From Saccharothrix espanaensis DSM 44229 (GTDB taxonomy: Bacteria; Actinomycetota; Actinomycetes; Mycobacteriales; Pseudonocardiaceae), in NCBI RefSeq assembly GCF_000328705.1, contig NC_019673.1:2232001-2296000 (forward strand): a stretch of 64,000 bases of DNA. Reading direction: 5' to 3'. A model generated the notes under the pieces. The model was not told where the DNA came from. It saw only the letters and a program-made list of their open reading frames with translations, and ran no database searches. The position numbers and the translations under genes are program-made. Shown here piece by piece: positions 7,626 to 17,100 of the stretch (the stretch's first letter is position 1; every line of letters starts with the position of its first letter).

Positions 7626-9424
7626 GGCCACATGTCCGACAGCCGGCGCAGCGCGGCCCGGTGCCGCCCGAGCTGCTCCTCCGGGCCGGCCAGCTCCAGG
7701 GCCAGGCACCGCGCCAACTCCGGGAACCGGTAGTGCAACCGCGCGTCGCCCCGAATCACCACCACGTCCAAGAGCCGCGCGTCGACCAGCCGTTCCAGCA
7801 CCTCGTCCGCCTCGGCGGAGGTGAGGTCGAGCAGCAGGGCCGCGGCCCGGGACGGAAAGTGCGGCACGTCCGGCAGGGACAGCAGCCGGAACGCGTGCCT
7901 GGCCTGCTCGTCCAACCCCCGGTAGCCGGAAATCAGGCGTGCCCGCACGTCCAGGTCGGCCACCCGCAGCTCGTCCAGCCGGCCGCGCCGGTCGGTCAGC
8001 AGGCCCGCCAGCCGGGACAGGGTCCAGTGCGGCTTGGCGGCCAGCCGGGCGCCCGCGATCCGCACCGCCAGCGGCAGGTGCCCGCACAGCTCCACGATGC
8101 GTTGCGCCGCACCGGGTTCCGCCCGGAATCGGTCGACGCCCACGATCGCGTGCAGCAGGCCGAGCGACTCGTGCGGCGACGGCAGGGGCAGGTCGACCAG
8201 CGCGGCGCCCTCCAGCGCGACCAGCCTGCGGCGGGCGGTGACGACGACCGTCGAACCGGGCCCGCCGGGCAGCAGCGGCCGTACCTGGCTCTCGCTGACC
8301 GCGTCGTCCAGCAGGATCAGCACCCGCTTGCCGACGATCCGGCTGCGGTACAGCCGGATCCGGTCCTCCAGGGTGTCCGGCACAGCCGTGCCCCACAGCG
8401 CGGTCAGCATCACGGCGAGCGCTTCGGCCGGGTCGACGGGGCGCCCGCTCCCGCCGAGGTCGACGTGCAGTTGACCGTCCGGGTAGTCCGACCGGCACTG
8501 GTGGGCGGCGTGCACCGCGAGCGCCGACTTGCCGACACCGGCCATCCCGGACAGCACGCAGACCGAGCCGTGCCGCCGCATCGCCCCGACGACCAGGTCG
8601 ACCTCGCGGGCGCGGCCGGTGAAGTCGGCGATGTCGGCGGGCAGTTGCGCGGGCGGCGCCCCGATCGCGATCGTCGCGCGGACCGCGGGCGAGGCCTGCC
8701 GCGCGGTGAGGATCCGGTTGTGCAGCTCCTGGAGGTCTGCGCCGGGATCGATGCCCACCTCGTCGGCCAGCAGCCGGCGGTAGTCGTCATAGGTCGTCAG
8801 GGCTTCGGCCTGCCGGCCGCTGCCGTGCAGCGCCAGCATCAGCTGGGCCCGCTGTCGTTCCCGCAGGGGGTGCGCGGCGACGAACCCGGTCAGTTCGGAG
8901 ACGACGCCGGCGTGCGCGCCCAGGTTCAGGTCTGCCTGCACCCGGTCCTCCCAGACCGCCAGCCTCGCCTCCTCCAGCCGGGGGCGTTCGGCGTCCCCCA
9001 GGAAGTCGGTCACCCCGGACAGCGCCGGACCGCGCCAGAGCGCGAGCGCCCGGCGCAGTTCATCGGCGGCCTGCGCGAACTGCCCGGCGGCCAGCGACTG
9101 GCGGCCGTCGGCGGCGAGCCGTTCGAACTCGAACAGGTCGATCTCCTCCGGCGGCACGCGCAACAGGTAGCCGGGGTGCTGCCGGACGAGTTCGGCGTCC
9201 GGCCCGACCAGCCTGCGCAACCGGGACATGTAGGTCTGGATCTGCGCCGCCGAGGCGGCGGTCCGCTGATCGCCCCAGAGCATCGTGGTGAGCCGGGCGT
9301 TGGACACCACTTTCGACCGCGCGAGCAACAGGACGGCGAGCACGGTGCGCAGTTTCGTCGCGTTCGGCCCGACCGGAACGCCGTCGTCGTGGACCTCCAC
9401 CGGACCGAGAAGCCGAAAACGCAC
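7607..9424 (-). CDS. SARP-family regulator with NB-ARC ATPase domain (AfsR-like)
   Basis: A 605-residue cluster-type activator. The N-terminal OmpR-like winged helix (about residues 1-95, opening MRFRLLGPVEV) is followed by the bacterial transcriptional activation domain (about 100-245) and an NB-ARC module with Walker A GMAGVGKSALA and Walker B VLILLDDA. The AfsR-type TPR tail is largely absent, so it is a medium-length SARP. GTG 9424 is used. It probably activates the biosynthetic operons at 1-7583; SARPs bind direct heptamer repeats near -35 sites, which were not located here. It converges on the exporter with only 23 bases between stops. Confidence 0.92.
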   Translation of the reverse strand: MRFRLLGPVEVHDDGVPVGPNATKLRTVLAVLLLARSKVVSNARLTTMLWGDQRTAASAAQIQTYMSRLRRLVGPDAELVRQHPGYLLRVPPEEIDLFEFERLAADGRQSLAAGQFAQAADELRRALALWRGPALSGVTDFLGDAERPRLEEARLAVWEDRVQADLNLGAHAGVVSELTGFVAAHPLRERQRAQLMLALHGSGRQAEALTTYDDYRRLLADEVGIDPGADLQELHNRILTARQASPAVRATIAIGAPPAQLPADIADFTGRAREVDLVVGAMRRHGSVCVLSGMAGVGKSALAVHAAHQCRSDYPDGQLHVDLGGSGRPVDPAEALAVMLTALWGTAVPDTLEDRIRLYRSRIVGKRVLILLDDAVSESQVRPLLPGGPGSTVVVTARRRLVALEGAALVDLPLPSPHESLGLLHAIVGVDRFRAEPGAAQRIVELCGHLPLAVRIAGARLAAKPHWTLSRLAGLLTDRRGRLDELRVADLDVRARLISGYRGLDEQARHAFRLLSLPDVPHFPSRAAALLLDLTSAEADEVLERLVDARLLDVVVIRGDARLHYRFPELARCLALELAGPEEQLGRHRAALRRLSDMWPEPRFA

Positions 9425-10055
9425 GTCAGGACGCCGCGGGCGTGCCGGTGGCGTTCTCCCGGCCCGGTGACGGGCCGCGCCGGCGAACGGCTGTGGATCT
9501 GGTCGTCCGCGGCATGTCCCAGGCCTCGTGCGCGAACTCGTGAACCATCAGCTGAAATCGTGACACTTGTCCCCCTGGATAACGCTGCCGCGTCCCGTCG
9601 GCGCTTCGCCGCCCCCGAGTACCACAGAACCGGTGGCGAGTCCCCACTCGCCACAGCATCGTCTGCAACAACGGTACCTGCCCTGTCCGGAACGTCATGT
9701 CCGGCATACGGGTCAATCTTCCGTCAGGCCCGAAGCGTAATCCGGAGGTGGTCCTCAGGTATATCCCTCTGCGCGTGACCGGAGTCCACACACCTGTGCC
9801 CGTACACCAGTCCCTACCTGGTCGATTGGGTCCGGCTGGGTGATTTTTCCCGAATGTGCGAGCCTGTCCGAATGTGGTGCTGGAATGCGTCGGTGGCGTC
9901 GGTGCACTCGTGTGCTCAGCACGCGGAATGATCGCGTGGTTCCGCGTCGATTTGTCCTGCGCTCCTTCTCGCGAGGTGTGCGGCGATCGTTTCCGTGCGA
10001 ATTTATATGGTATTCCGGTCAATGGTCGAATATTCGTCTGCCGGTTGAGGGGCTG
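9425..10055. other. Intergenic region upstream of the SARP gene
   Basis: About 630 bases without a supportable gene. The reading frames present lack start signals and family likeness. The part from 9840 to 10050 is noticeably more AT-rich than its surroundings. It probably holds the SARP promoter and the 3' untranslated end of the helicase gene. Confidence 0.5.
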
Positions 10056-12446
10056 TTACCCGCGTAGGTCTTGAGCTTTCAGCTCCTCGCGAAGGTCCGC
10101 TCGCAGGCGGGCTCGTAGGGTCGCCAGTGGTGCTGACGCGCCCAGCTTGGTGAGGAAGTCCTCGACGTTCCACACGATCAGACCGCCCTGCCGGGACAGG
10201 TAGAGACCCACGCTGTTGATCGCGTAGTGGTTGTTGTAGTCCAGCAACAGGTAGCCCGCCAGTTGATGGAACTCGTCGCGACCCAGTCGGTGTGGGTCCT
10301 TTGTGGACTTGCAGTCCAGGAGCAGGCCTCCCAGGATGTAGTCGGCGTCCGCCGGGACGTCGGCACTCCCCGCGAACACCGGTCCGCACACCTTGGCCGA
10401 CGGTGGCAGGGCGCGGAACCGGGCCAGGGGGCGGTCGGCCAAGGCCAGTTGGGCGTGGACGTCCTCGATCACGTACGGCGGCACGGCGGCGACGAGGTCC
10501 GCGAGTGCGGTCGTGGCGTCGTGCTCGGCGAGCATGCTGAAGCGGCGGATTTGGCCGGTTCGGTAGATGTCCTCGAAGGACGCCGCCACGTAGCACAACC
10601 TGGTCAGGGAGTTGTCGTCGTGGACGGTCGGATCGGCCAGGTGGGCGTCGATGCGCTCCAGGAGTTGTCTCCCCACAGTGGACAGTTGTCGGCGTGCGTG
10701 ACCGTGTGACGCGCCGGGCAGTTGGTAGAAGCCCTCCAGCAGGGACACGCCGTGTGCGACCGCAGGCCCGAGATTGCCGCCGAAGGACAGCCGGAGGCGG
10801 TAGTCGACGGCGTGGCCGATGCCGGACCAGTCCGGGTACTGGACGTCGATCGGTTGCACCGGGTGCGGCAGGGTCGCCAGATACCTGTGGTAGTCGCGTT
10901 GTGGGCCTGCGGTGGCGGGCAGGTGGCGGGCCATGAAGTGGGAGACCGGAGAGTCGGGGTGGCGCAGTTGGCCGGTGAGGCTGAGTTCGGCCAGTCGCCT
11001 GGTGCGGGTCGTCGCGCCCTTCTCGTACTCGTGGATCCACGCCACGCCTTTGAGGTCCAAGCCGAGGCGGGCTCGGGTGACCGCGACGTAGATCAGACGC
11101 GCCTCGGCGGGGTTGACGTCCCTCGGCAGGCCGTCGTCGTCGGCTGACGGAGCGGCGAAACCCGGCCCGATGCGCACGGTCGCCCACTCGCGCCCTTTCG
11201 CCTTGTGGGCGGTGGAGACCACGACCTTCGCGTCCCCCTCGGCCGACAGCCTGCCCACTGCGCGCAGGACCTGCTCCGGGCCGTACTTGTCGACCAGCCT
11301 CACGATCGACTTCAGGTCCTGGCCCGCCTTGTCGTTCTCGACGTAGTCCTGGACCTCGCCCCACGAGCCGAACAGGAACAGCTCAGGGTGGCTGGTCCGC
11401 TTGCCCGCCTTCAACTCCTCGGCCGCGGCGGCGATGCGCTGGATCGCGTCGCCGCCGCCGGTCAGGGCTACCGGGACGCCTCGGTCGAGGAACGCCATGA
11501 CCTCCTGCATGGCGTCGGCGTTTCCCCGGCACAGCACCACGTCCGGGTTGTGCACCTCGCCGATCCTCGACTCGCCGGGACCGCGTCCGGTCAGCCTCAG
11601 GGTCGACTCGGCGTGCCGCAGCCAGCGGTTGGCCTCCTCCGCGACCCGCGGGCCGAACCGGAAGGACTCGGTGAGGTGCAGGGATTCCGCCGGGAAGCCG
11701 GTCATCACGTCACGGGCGCTGCGCCAGCCGTAGATCTGCTGGGCCGGGTCGCCCACGCAGACCCGCTGGGCGCTCTGGTTCAGGAAGATCTCTTCGAGCA
11801 CCGGGTTGGTGTCCTGGGCCTCGTCCAGCATGACGAAGTCCCCGGCCAGCTCGGGACCGGTGAGCGCCCACATCTTGAGGTAGTGGTCGTGCTCGAACCG
11901 GAGGGTGCCGCGGTCGGAGCGGATGTCCTCCCACGCGCGCGTCGCGTACGGGAGGAGGGTCCGGGCCAGGTACTCCTGGCCGACGTTGTCGAGGCCGGTG
12001 ACCGTTTCCAGGTGGCGGGCCATGACCTGCTTGTCGGTCGAGTAGCAAAACCTGCGGATCATGCCCATCACCAGGCGAGCCTGGTGGTTGATCTTGATGA
12101 AGTGCTTGCCGACGGCCAGGTCCCGGGTGATCCCCAGCCTGCGCGCGGTCTGCCAGGCCGGGAGTCGGGTCTGTGAGCGTAATCGCTCCTGGTAGCGGCT
12201 GCCGATGGCGCGGTAGGCCAGGGAGTGGGCGGTGCGGCACTGGACGTTGGAGCCGAAGCGGGTGCGGGCCTCGTCGGCGATCGCCTTGTTGAAGGCGATG
12301 TACAGACCCCGCCTGCGGGTGGTCGCGGCCATCTGCACGAGCGTGGCGGTCTTGCCCGTCCCGGCGCCCGCGACCAGCGCGAGGTCGCGCCCGGCGGTGA
12401 AGACGTCCCGGGCGGCGGTTTGCTCGGGGGTCGGCGTGATCGCCAT
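10056..12446 (-). CDS. UvrD/Rep-like superfamily 1 helicase with PD-(D/E)XK nuclease-like C-terminus
   Basis: A 796-residue protein. ATG 12446 is chosen because AAAGGGTG lies just upstream and the N-terminus TPTPEQTAARDVF is a typical Q-motif. Helicase motifs are Walker A VAGAGTGKTA, motif II MLDEAQDTNPV, motif III GDPAQQIYGWRSA, motif V STAHKAKGREW and motif VI VAVTRARLGLDL. After about residue 500 a second region begins. It contains AVDYRLRL, then DADYILGGLLLDCKST with a D-x-K pair, and QLAGYLLLDYNNHYAINSVG. These resemble the core and the Gln helix of PD-(D/E)XK nucleases. The helicase is certain; the nuclease assignment is tentative. Flanking IS debris and its solitary position suggest an accessory, possibly defensive, gene and not housekeeping UvrD or PcrA. 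Confidence 0.85.
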   Translation of the reverse strand: MAITPTPEQTAARDVFTAGRDLALVAGAGTGKTATLVQMAATTRRRGLYIAFNKAIADEARTRFGSNVQCRTAHSLAYRAIGSRYQERLRSQTRLPAWQTARRLGITRDLAVGKHFIKINHQARLVMGMIRRFCYSTDKQVMARHLETVTGLDNVGQEYLARTLLPYATRAWEDIRSDRGTLRFEHDHYLKMWALTGPELAGDFVMLDEAQDTNPVLEEIFLNQSAQRVCVGDPAQQIYGWRSARDVMTGFPAESLHLTESFRFGPRVAEEANRWLRHAESTLRLTGRGPGESRIGEVHNPDVVLCRGNADAMQEVMAFLDRGVPVALTGGGDAIQRIAAAAEELKAGKRTSHPELFLFGSWGEVQDYVENDKAGQDLKSIVRLVDKYGPEQVLRAVGRLSAEGDAKVVVSTAHKAKGREWATVRIGPGFAAPSADDDGLPRDVNPAEARLIYVAVTRARLGLDLKGVAWIHEYEKGATTRTRRLAELSLTGQLRHPDSPVSHFMARHLPATAGPQRDYHRYLATLPHPVQPIDVQYPDWSGIGHAVDYRLRLSFGGNLGPAVAHGVSLLEGFYQLPGASHGHARRQLSTVGRQLLERIDAHLADPTVHDDNSLTRLCYVAASFEDIYRTGQIRRFSMLAEHDATTALADLVAAVPPYVIEDVHAQLALADRPLARFRALPPSAKVCGPVFAGSADVPADADYILGGLLLDCKSTKDPHRLGRDEFHQLAGYLLLDYNNHYAINSVGLYLSRQGGLIVWNVEDFLTKLGASAPLATLRARLRADLREELKAQDLRG

Positions 12447-12671
12447 TGTCACCCTTTCCGGAGTGTCTCGACTACCCACAGTCACCTCAAAGGGGTGATC
12501 ATAAGCTGCCGCCTGCCGAGCCTGGTTGTGAACGCGCGGCATACCCGGTCCGGACTCCTCCGAGTGTGGGGGACGGCCGGGAGATTCCGGCTGGGTAGCG
12601 CTCGTGGACGCGGCGGGGGCGCGATGTGACGATCCTGTGGAGGGCGGAGGTGTTACCGCCGGGCTGTCGCC

Positions 12672-13133
12672 GCGATGGGCCGGACTCCGGTGGTCCGGGT
12701 GACCGGCAAGCGCCTGCGAATCAACGTCATGTCCGCGGTCGCCTCACGCGGCGCGCTGTGGTTCACCGTGTTCACCGAGCGGTTCACCGCACCGGTGTTC
12801 ACCGGCTTCCTCGACCGCGTGGCCCGCCAGGCCGACCGGAAGGTGCACGTCATCGCAGACCGGCACCCCGTGCGCCGCGGCAAGGCGGTCCGCTCCTGGC
12901 TCAAGGCCAACACCGATCGGATCGAGCCGCACCTGATGCCCGGCTACAGCCCCGAGCTCAACCCCGACGAACTGCTCAACGCGGACCTCAAGCGCAACGT
13001 CAACGCCTCCCGCGCCCACACCGTCGACCGCCTCGCCCACGAAACCCGCCGATTCCTGCGCCGCCGCCGGCATCAGCCGAACATCGTCCGCGGCTACTTC
13101 CGGGCACCGCACGTCCGCTACGCCGCTATGTAG
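12672..13133 (+). pseudogene. IS630-family transposase remnant (C-terminal half)
   Basis: Only the second half of an IS630-type DDE transposase remains. The frame from 12675 begins GRTPVVRV, continues with HVIADRHPVRRGKAVRSWL around the second catalytic Asp and PGYSPELNPDELLNADLK around the catalytic Glu, and ends at 13133. The N-terminal helix-turn-helix and the first catalytic Asp are missing. No matching terminal inverted repeats were found by eye. Confidence 0.8.
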
Positions 13134-13160
13134 GCAACCGGACACTTTCGGCTCAATAAT

Positions 13161-13237
13161 CGCAGTTCGAGGCAGATCGTGTTCTTTGCAGTACAAAGAA
13201 GTCTCCCTCCTGCCCCTTCTCTTCCGCCCCCTGGAAC
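13161..13237 (+). repeat. 77-bp dispersed repeat, copy 1 (inverted relative to copy at 41601-41679)
   Basis: Starts CGCAGTTCGAGGCAGATC and ends CCGCCCCCTGGAAC. About 80% identical to the reverse complement of 41601-41679. It contains a palindrome with arms TTCTTTG (13182-13188) and CAAAGAA (13194-13200). In the other copy one arm position is changed from T to G and its partner from A to C, so pairing is kept. It lies 28 bases after the IS630 remnant. Confidence 0.75.
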
Positions 13238-13424
13238 ACATTCAAAGTGACCGAGGTCCGCAGACATGCGTGGAGGTCTGCTCACGCGAAGGCAGATCGG
13301 TGGGCAGATTCACCACTCTGGGTCAACCGGTTGGGCCGATCCGGTCATCTTGGGAGCGAATCGGGCCGGTATGCCGTCCCGGGCGCAGTAGCTTGGCTCG
13401 ATCCACGTCACCGGAGGGGAGCCG

Positions 13425-13871
13425 ATGACTGATCCGTTGGCGAACGTGCAGCGTTTGGTGGACGACTGGGAGCGCGACGCGGAGGAGAAGGCGGCGCGGT
13501 ACGAGTCGATGCGGCAGGAGGTCGAGCGGATCTCCATCACCGCGTCGGCCGCGAATGGCGCGGTGAGCGTGACCGTCGGTCCGAACGGCATCCCCAACGC
13601 GGTGAGCATGACCGACGGGGTGAGCCGGTTGCGGCCGGAGCAGATCGCGGCGGCGGTGATGGAGGCGATGGGCAAGGCCCAGGCCGGCTATCCGGCCGAG
13701 TTGGCGCGGATCGTCGGGGGAACGGTGGGTCCGACCCCCTCGGGGCAGCACATCGTGGCCGTGGCCGAGCGGAACTTCCCCCAGCCCGAGCCCGATGACC
13801 GACCTGCGGCCCCGCCGCGTCGCCGGCCGGGTGACGACGGTGACTTCACCGACGACAGCTTCCTGAGGTGA
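13425..13871 (+). CDS. YbaB/EbfC-like protein at the head of a toxin operon
   Basis: A 148-residue protein with an N-terminal helix rich in Glu, Lys and Arg (residues 5-35). A YbaB-like strand-helix core follows (VSVTVGPNGIPNAVSM and PEQIAAAVMEAMGKAQ), with an acidic, Pro-rich tail. In actinobacteria such proteins often head type VII secretion-linked toxin operons, probably as a chaperone or DNA-binding partner; that role is inference. ATG 13425 has a strong GGAGGGG 7 bases upstream. The next gene starts within 5 bases of its stop. Confidence 0.8.
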   Translation: MTDPLANVQRLVDDWERDAEEKAARYESMRQEVERISITASAANGAVSVTVGPNGIPNAVSMTDGVSRLRPEQIAAAVMEAMGKAQAGYPAELARIVGGTVGPTPSGQHIVAVAERNFPQPEPDDRPAAPPRRRPGDDGDFTDDSFLR

Positions 13872-13875
13872 CGTG

Positions 13876-14181
13876 ATGACCGGCTACGAGGCCGTTACCG
13901 GTGAGATCGGCGCGTTGGCCGGTCGGGTGGAGGGTCTGGCGGACCGGTTGCGCACGGCGGCGGACGCGGCGCGGACGGTGGCGATGAACGACTCCGCCTA
14001 CGGGGTGGTGTGCCAGCCGTTCGCGATGCTGCTGCAACCGTTCGAGGACATGGGTGTCGAGGCGTTGTCGAAGGCGGCGGAGACGGTGGCAGACAACGCC
14101 GCGAAGCTGCGCGAGACCTTCCGTGCCTACGACGACCAGGAGACCGGTGAGTCGGCGCGCTTCGACGGGATGAACACGTGA
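13876..14181 (+). CDS. ESX/WXG100-related small helical protein
   Basis: A 101-residue, mostly helical protein resembling EspC or type VII secretion-associated small proteins: an amphipathic helix (TGEIGALAGRVEGLADRLRT), a short linker, then a second helix with ALSKAAETVADNAAKLRETF. No signal peptide or membrane segment. ATG 13876 is preferred to GTG 13873 because GAGGTG sits 6-12 bases upstream. Its stop overlaps the start of the RHS toxin gene (GTGA), indicating coupled synthesis and probably a targeting or chaperone partner for the toxin. Confidence 0.72.
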   Translation: MTGYEAVTGEIGALAGRVEGLADRLRTAADAARTVAMNDSAYGVVCQPFAMLLQPFEDMGVEALSKAAETVADNAAKLRETFRAYDDQETGESARFDGMNT

Positions 14182-17100
14182 ACAACCCCTTGGTCGCCAC
14201 GGCGAAGAGCGACACGACCGCAGTCACCGGGATCGGCATCGCCGAGTCGGCCAACGACCTGGCGCAGGGCATCTCCGACGGCAGCTGGGTCGCGGCCGGG
14301 CTCGGTGGTGTCGGTGTCGGGCTGGAAGTGCTGTCGATGGTGCTCGACCCGATCGGCACGGTCGCCTCCTACGGGGTGTCCTGGCTCATCGAGCACGTGC
14401 AGCCGCTCAAGGAGGCGCTGGACTGGTTCGCGGGCGACCCGCCGGTGATCCGCTCGTTCAGCGAGACCTGGTCCAACGTCGCCGCCGAGGTCGCCCGGGT
14501 CGCCGAGGAACTGGCCGCCCAGGACGCACCCGGCTGGCAAGGGGCAGCCGCCGACGCCTACCGCGGCCACGCCGCCCAGACCGCCGACGCCATCGCGGGC
14601 GCGGGCTCGCTGGCCGACGGCGTCGGCGCCGGGGTGATGATCATGGGCGAGGTCGTCGCCGCCGTCCGCGAGATCATCCGCGACCTGGTCGCCGAAGTCG
14701 TCGGCAAGCTCATCACCTGGGCACTCGAAGCCGTCGCCACCCTCGGCCTGGCCACCCCCCTGATCGTGGCCCAGGCGACCTCCACCATCGCCAAGGTCTG
14801 CAACCGCATCGCCGACCTGGTCCGCAAGCTCGTCAAGACCATCGGCAACGTCACCCCGCGCATCCGCAAGGTCCTCGACAAACTCGGCGAGATCATGGAA
14901 AAGCTGGGCAAACTCGGCCGTCGCGCCGACGGCCCCAGCAGCCCCGGCACCACCAGCCCGTCCAGCACTCCCGGCGCGCCCGACGCACCCACCGTCAAAG
15001 GCCCCGACGGCACCACGTCATCGTCCGGAACCACCAGCCCGTCCAGCACCACCTCCCCATCGGGCACCACCTCCTCATTGGGCACCACCTCCTCATCGGG
15101 CACCACCTCCCCATCGGGCACGACGTCCCCGGCCGGCACGGACACGTCACCGGGCGCGACGAGTCCTTCCAGCACGTCACCGAGCACTGCGAGCAACGGC
15201 AAGTCTCCAGACCAACCGGGGACGACGAACCGCCCGGCCGATCCCAACGACACCAAGACCCCGGCCGACAAACGCACCACCTGCAACGATCCGATCGACA
15301 TCGCGACCGGCGAGGTGATCCTGGAGCAGGTCGACCTCGACCTGCCCGGCACGCTCCCGCTGGTGCTGCGGCGGGTGCACGTCTCCTCCTACCGGGCGGG
15401 CCGCTCGTTCGGGCGGTCCTGGGCCTCCACGCTGGACCAGCGGGTCGAGCACGACCACGAAGGCACGGTCTTCGCGGCCGAGGACGGCGTGCTGCTGGTC
15501 TACCCGCCGGACCAGGAGCTACCGCTGGTCGGCCCGCGGTGGCCGCTGCGCCGCGAGAACGGTGGGTACGCGCTCGCGCAACCAGAGTCCGGCCGCACCC
15601 TGCACTTCGCCGGCACCGGCCTGCTCTCCGCCATCACCGACAACAACGACAATCGCATCGACGTCCGACGCGACCACGCGGGCGCCGTCACCGGGGTCGA
15701 CCACTCCGGCGGGTACCGACTCACCGTCCGCACCGACGACACCGGCCGGATCACCGAACTCGCGGTGGCGGGCATCAGCGCGATCCGCTACCGCTACGAC
15801 GACGCGGGCAGGCTGCGGGAGGTCCACAACTCCTCCAACCTCCCGGCCCGCTTCGACTACGACGACTCCGGCCGGATCACCCAGTGGACCGACCGCAACG
15901 GCGAGTGGTACCGCTACTTCTACGACGCCGACGGCCGCTGCATCGCCAACCAGGGCTCCGGCGGGCTGCTCAACGGCACGTTCGGCTACCACCGCGACCC
16001 GGTGACCGGGGACAAGACCACCCGCTTCACCGACGCGCTGGGCAACACCACGACTTACCGGCTCGACCGCCGCAACAACGTCGTGGCCGAAACCGACCCG
16101 TTGGGCAACACCACGACCTCGACGTGGGACGACCGGGACCGGTTGCTCTCACGCACCGACCCCTTGGCCCACACGACCCGTTACGAGTACGGCTACACCG
16201 ACCTGGTCGGCATCGTGTGGCCGGACGGCAGCCGCACCAGCGCCGAGTACGACGACCACGGCAGGTTGACCGTCCTGGTGGCACCTGACGGCGCGCGGTG
16301 GCTGCGCGAGTACGACCAGCGGGGCAACCTGGTCGTGGTGACCGACCCCGTCGGCGCGGCCACCCGCCACACCTACGGCCTCAACGGGCAGGTCGTCGCG
16401 ATCACCGATGCGCTCGGCGCCACCCGGCGCTTCGAGACCGACGCCGCCGGCCTGCCGATCGCCATCACCGACGGCGAGGGCGGCACCGTCCGCTACGAGC
16501 GCGACGCGTTCGGACGGATCGGCCGCATCGTCGACCCCGTCGGCGGGCGCACCACGCTGACCTGGACCGTCGAGGGCAAGATCACTTCGCGCACGCTGCC
16601 GGACAACACGATCGAGCGCTGGCGCTACGACGGCGAGGGCAACGTAGTCGAGCACCGGGACGCCACCGGCCAGGTGACGCTCACCGAGTACGGCGGCTTC
16701 GACCTGCCCGTCGCCCGCACCACACCCGACGGCGCCCGATACCGGTTCACCTACGACTCCACCCTGAACATCACCTCGGCGACCAACCCCCAGGGCCTGG
16801 TGTGGCGCTACGACTACGACCCCGCGGGCCGTCTGATCCGGGAAACCGACTTCAACGGCCGCACCCTGCACTACACCTACGACGCGGCAGGCAGGCAGAC
16901 CGGCAAGGTCAACGGCGTGAGCGAGGTGATCACCTTCGGCTACGACGTCCTGGGCAACGCCGTGGAGAAGAACGTTGCCGGGGTGGTCACCACCTACGCC
17001 TTCGACGCCGCCGGGCGGATCGTTCGCGCCACCAGCCCTGACGCCGACGTGGCCATCACCCGTGACGCGACCGGCCGCGTCACCGCCGAAACCGTCAACG

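Noticed and set aside
5013..8498. A 1161-codon minus-strand frame across the thioesterase and exporter genes
   Set aside because: Low-complexity Gln/His/Arg-rich translation with no motif. The plus-strand thioesterase and MFS genes explain the region.
9426..10022. A 198-codon minus-strand frame upstream of the SARP gene
   Set aside because: Random-looking composition, no ribosome-binding site, no domain. Treated as intergenic.
12744..13241. A minus-strand frame over the IS630 remnant sharing a short peptide with the 41.6 kb repeat
   Set aside because: The shared peptide comes from the dispersed repeat. Substitutions there follow the palindrome and not codon positions, so it is not good evidence for a gene.
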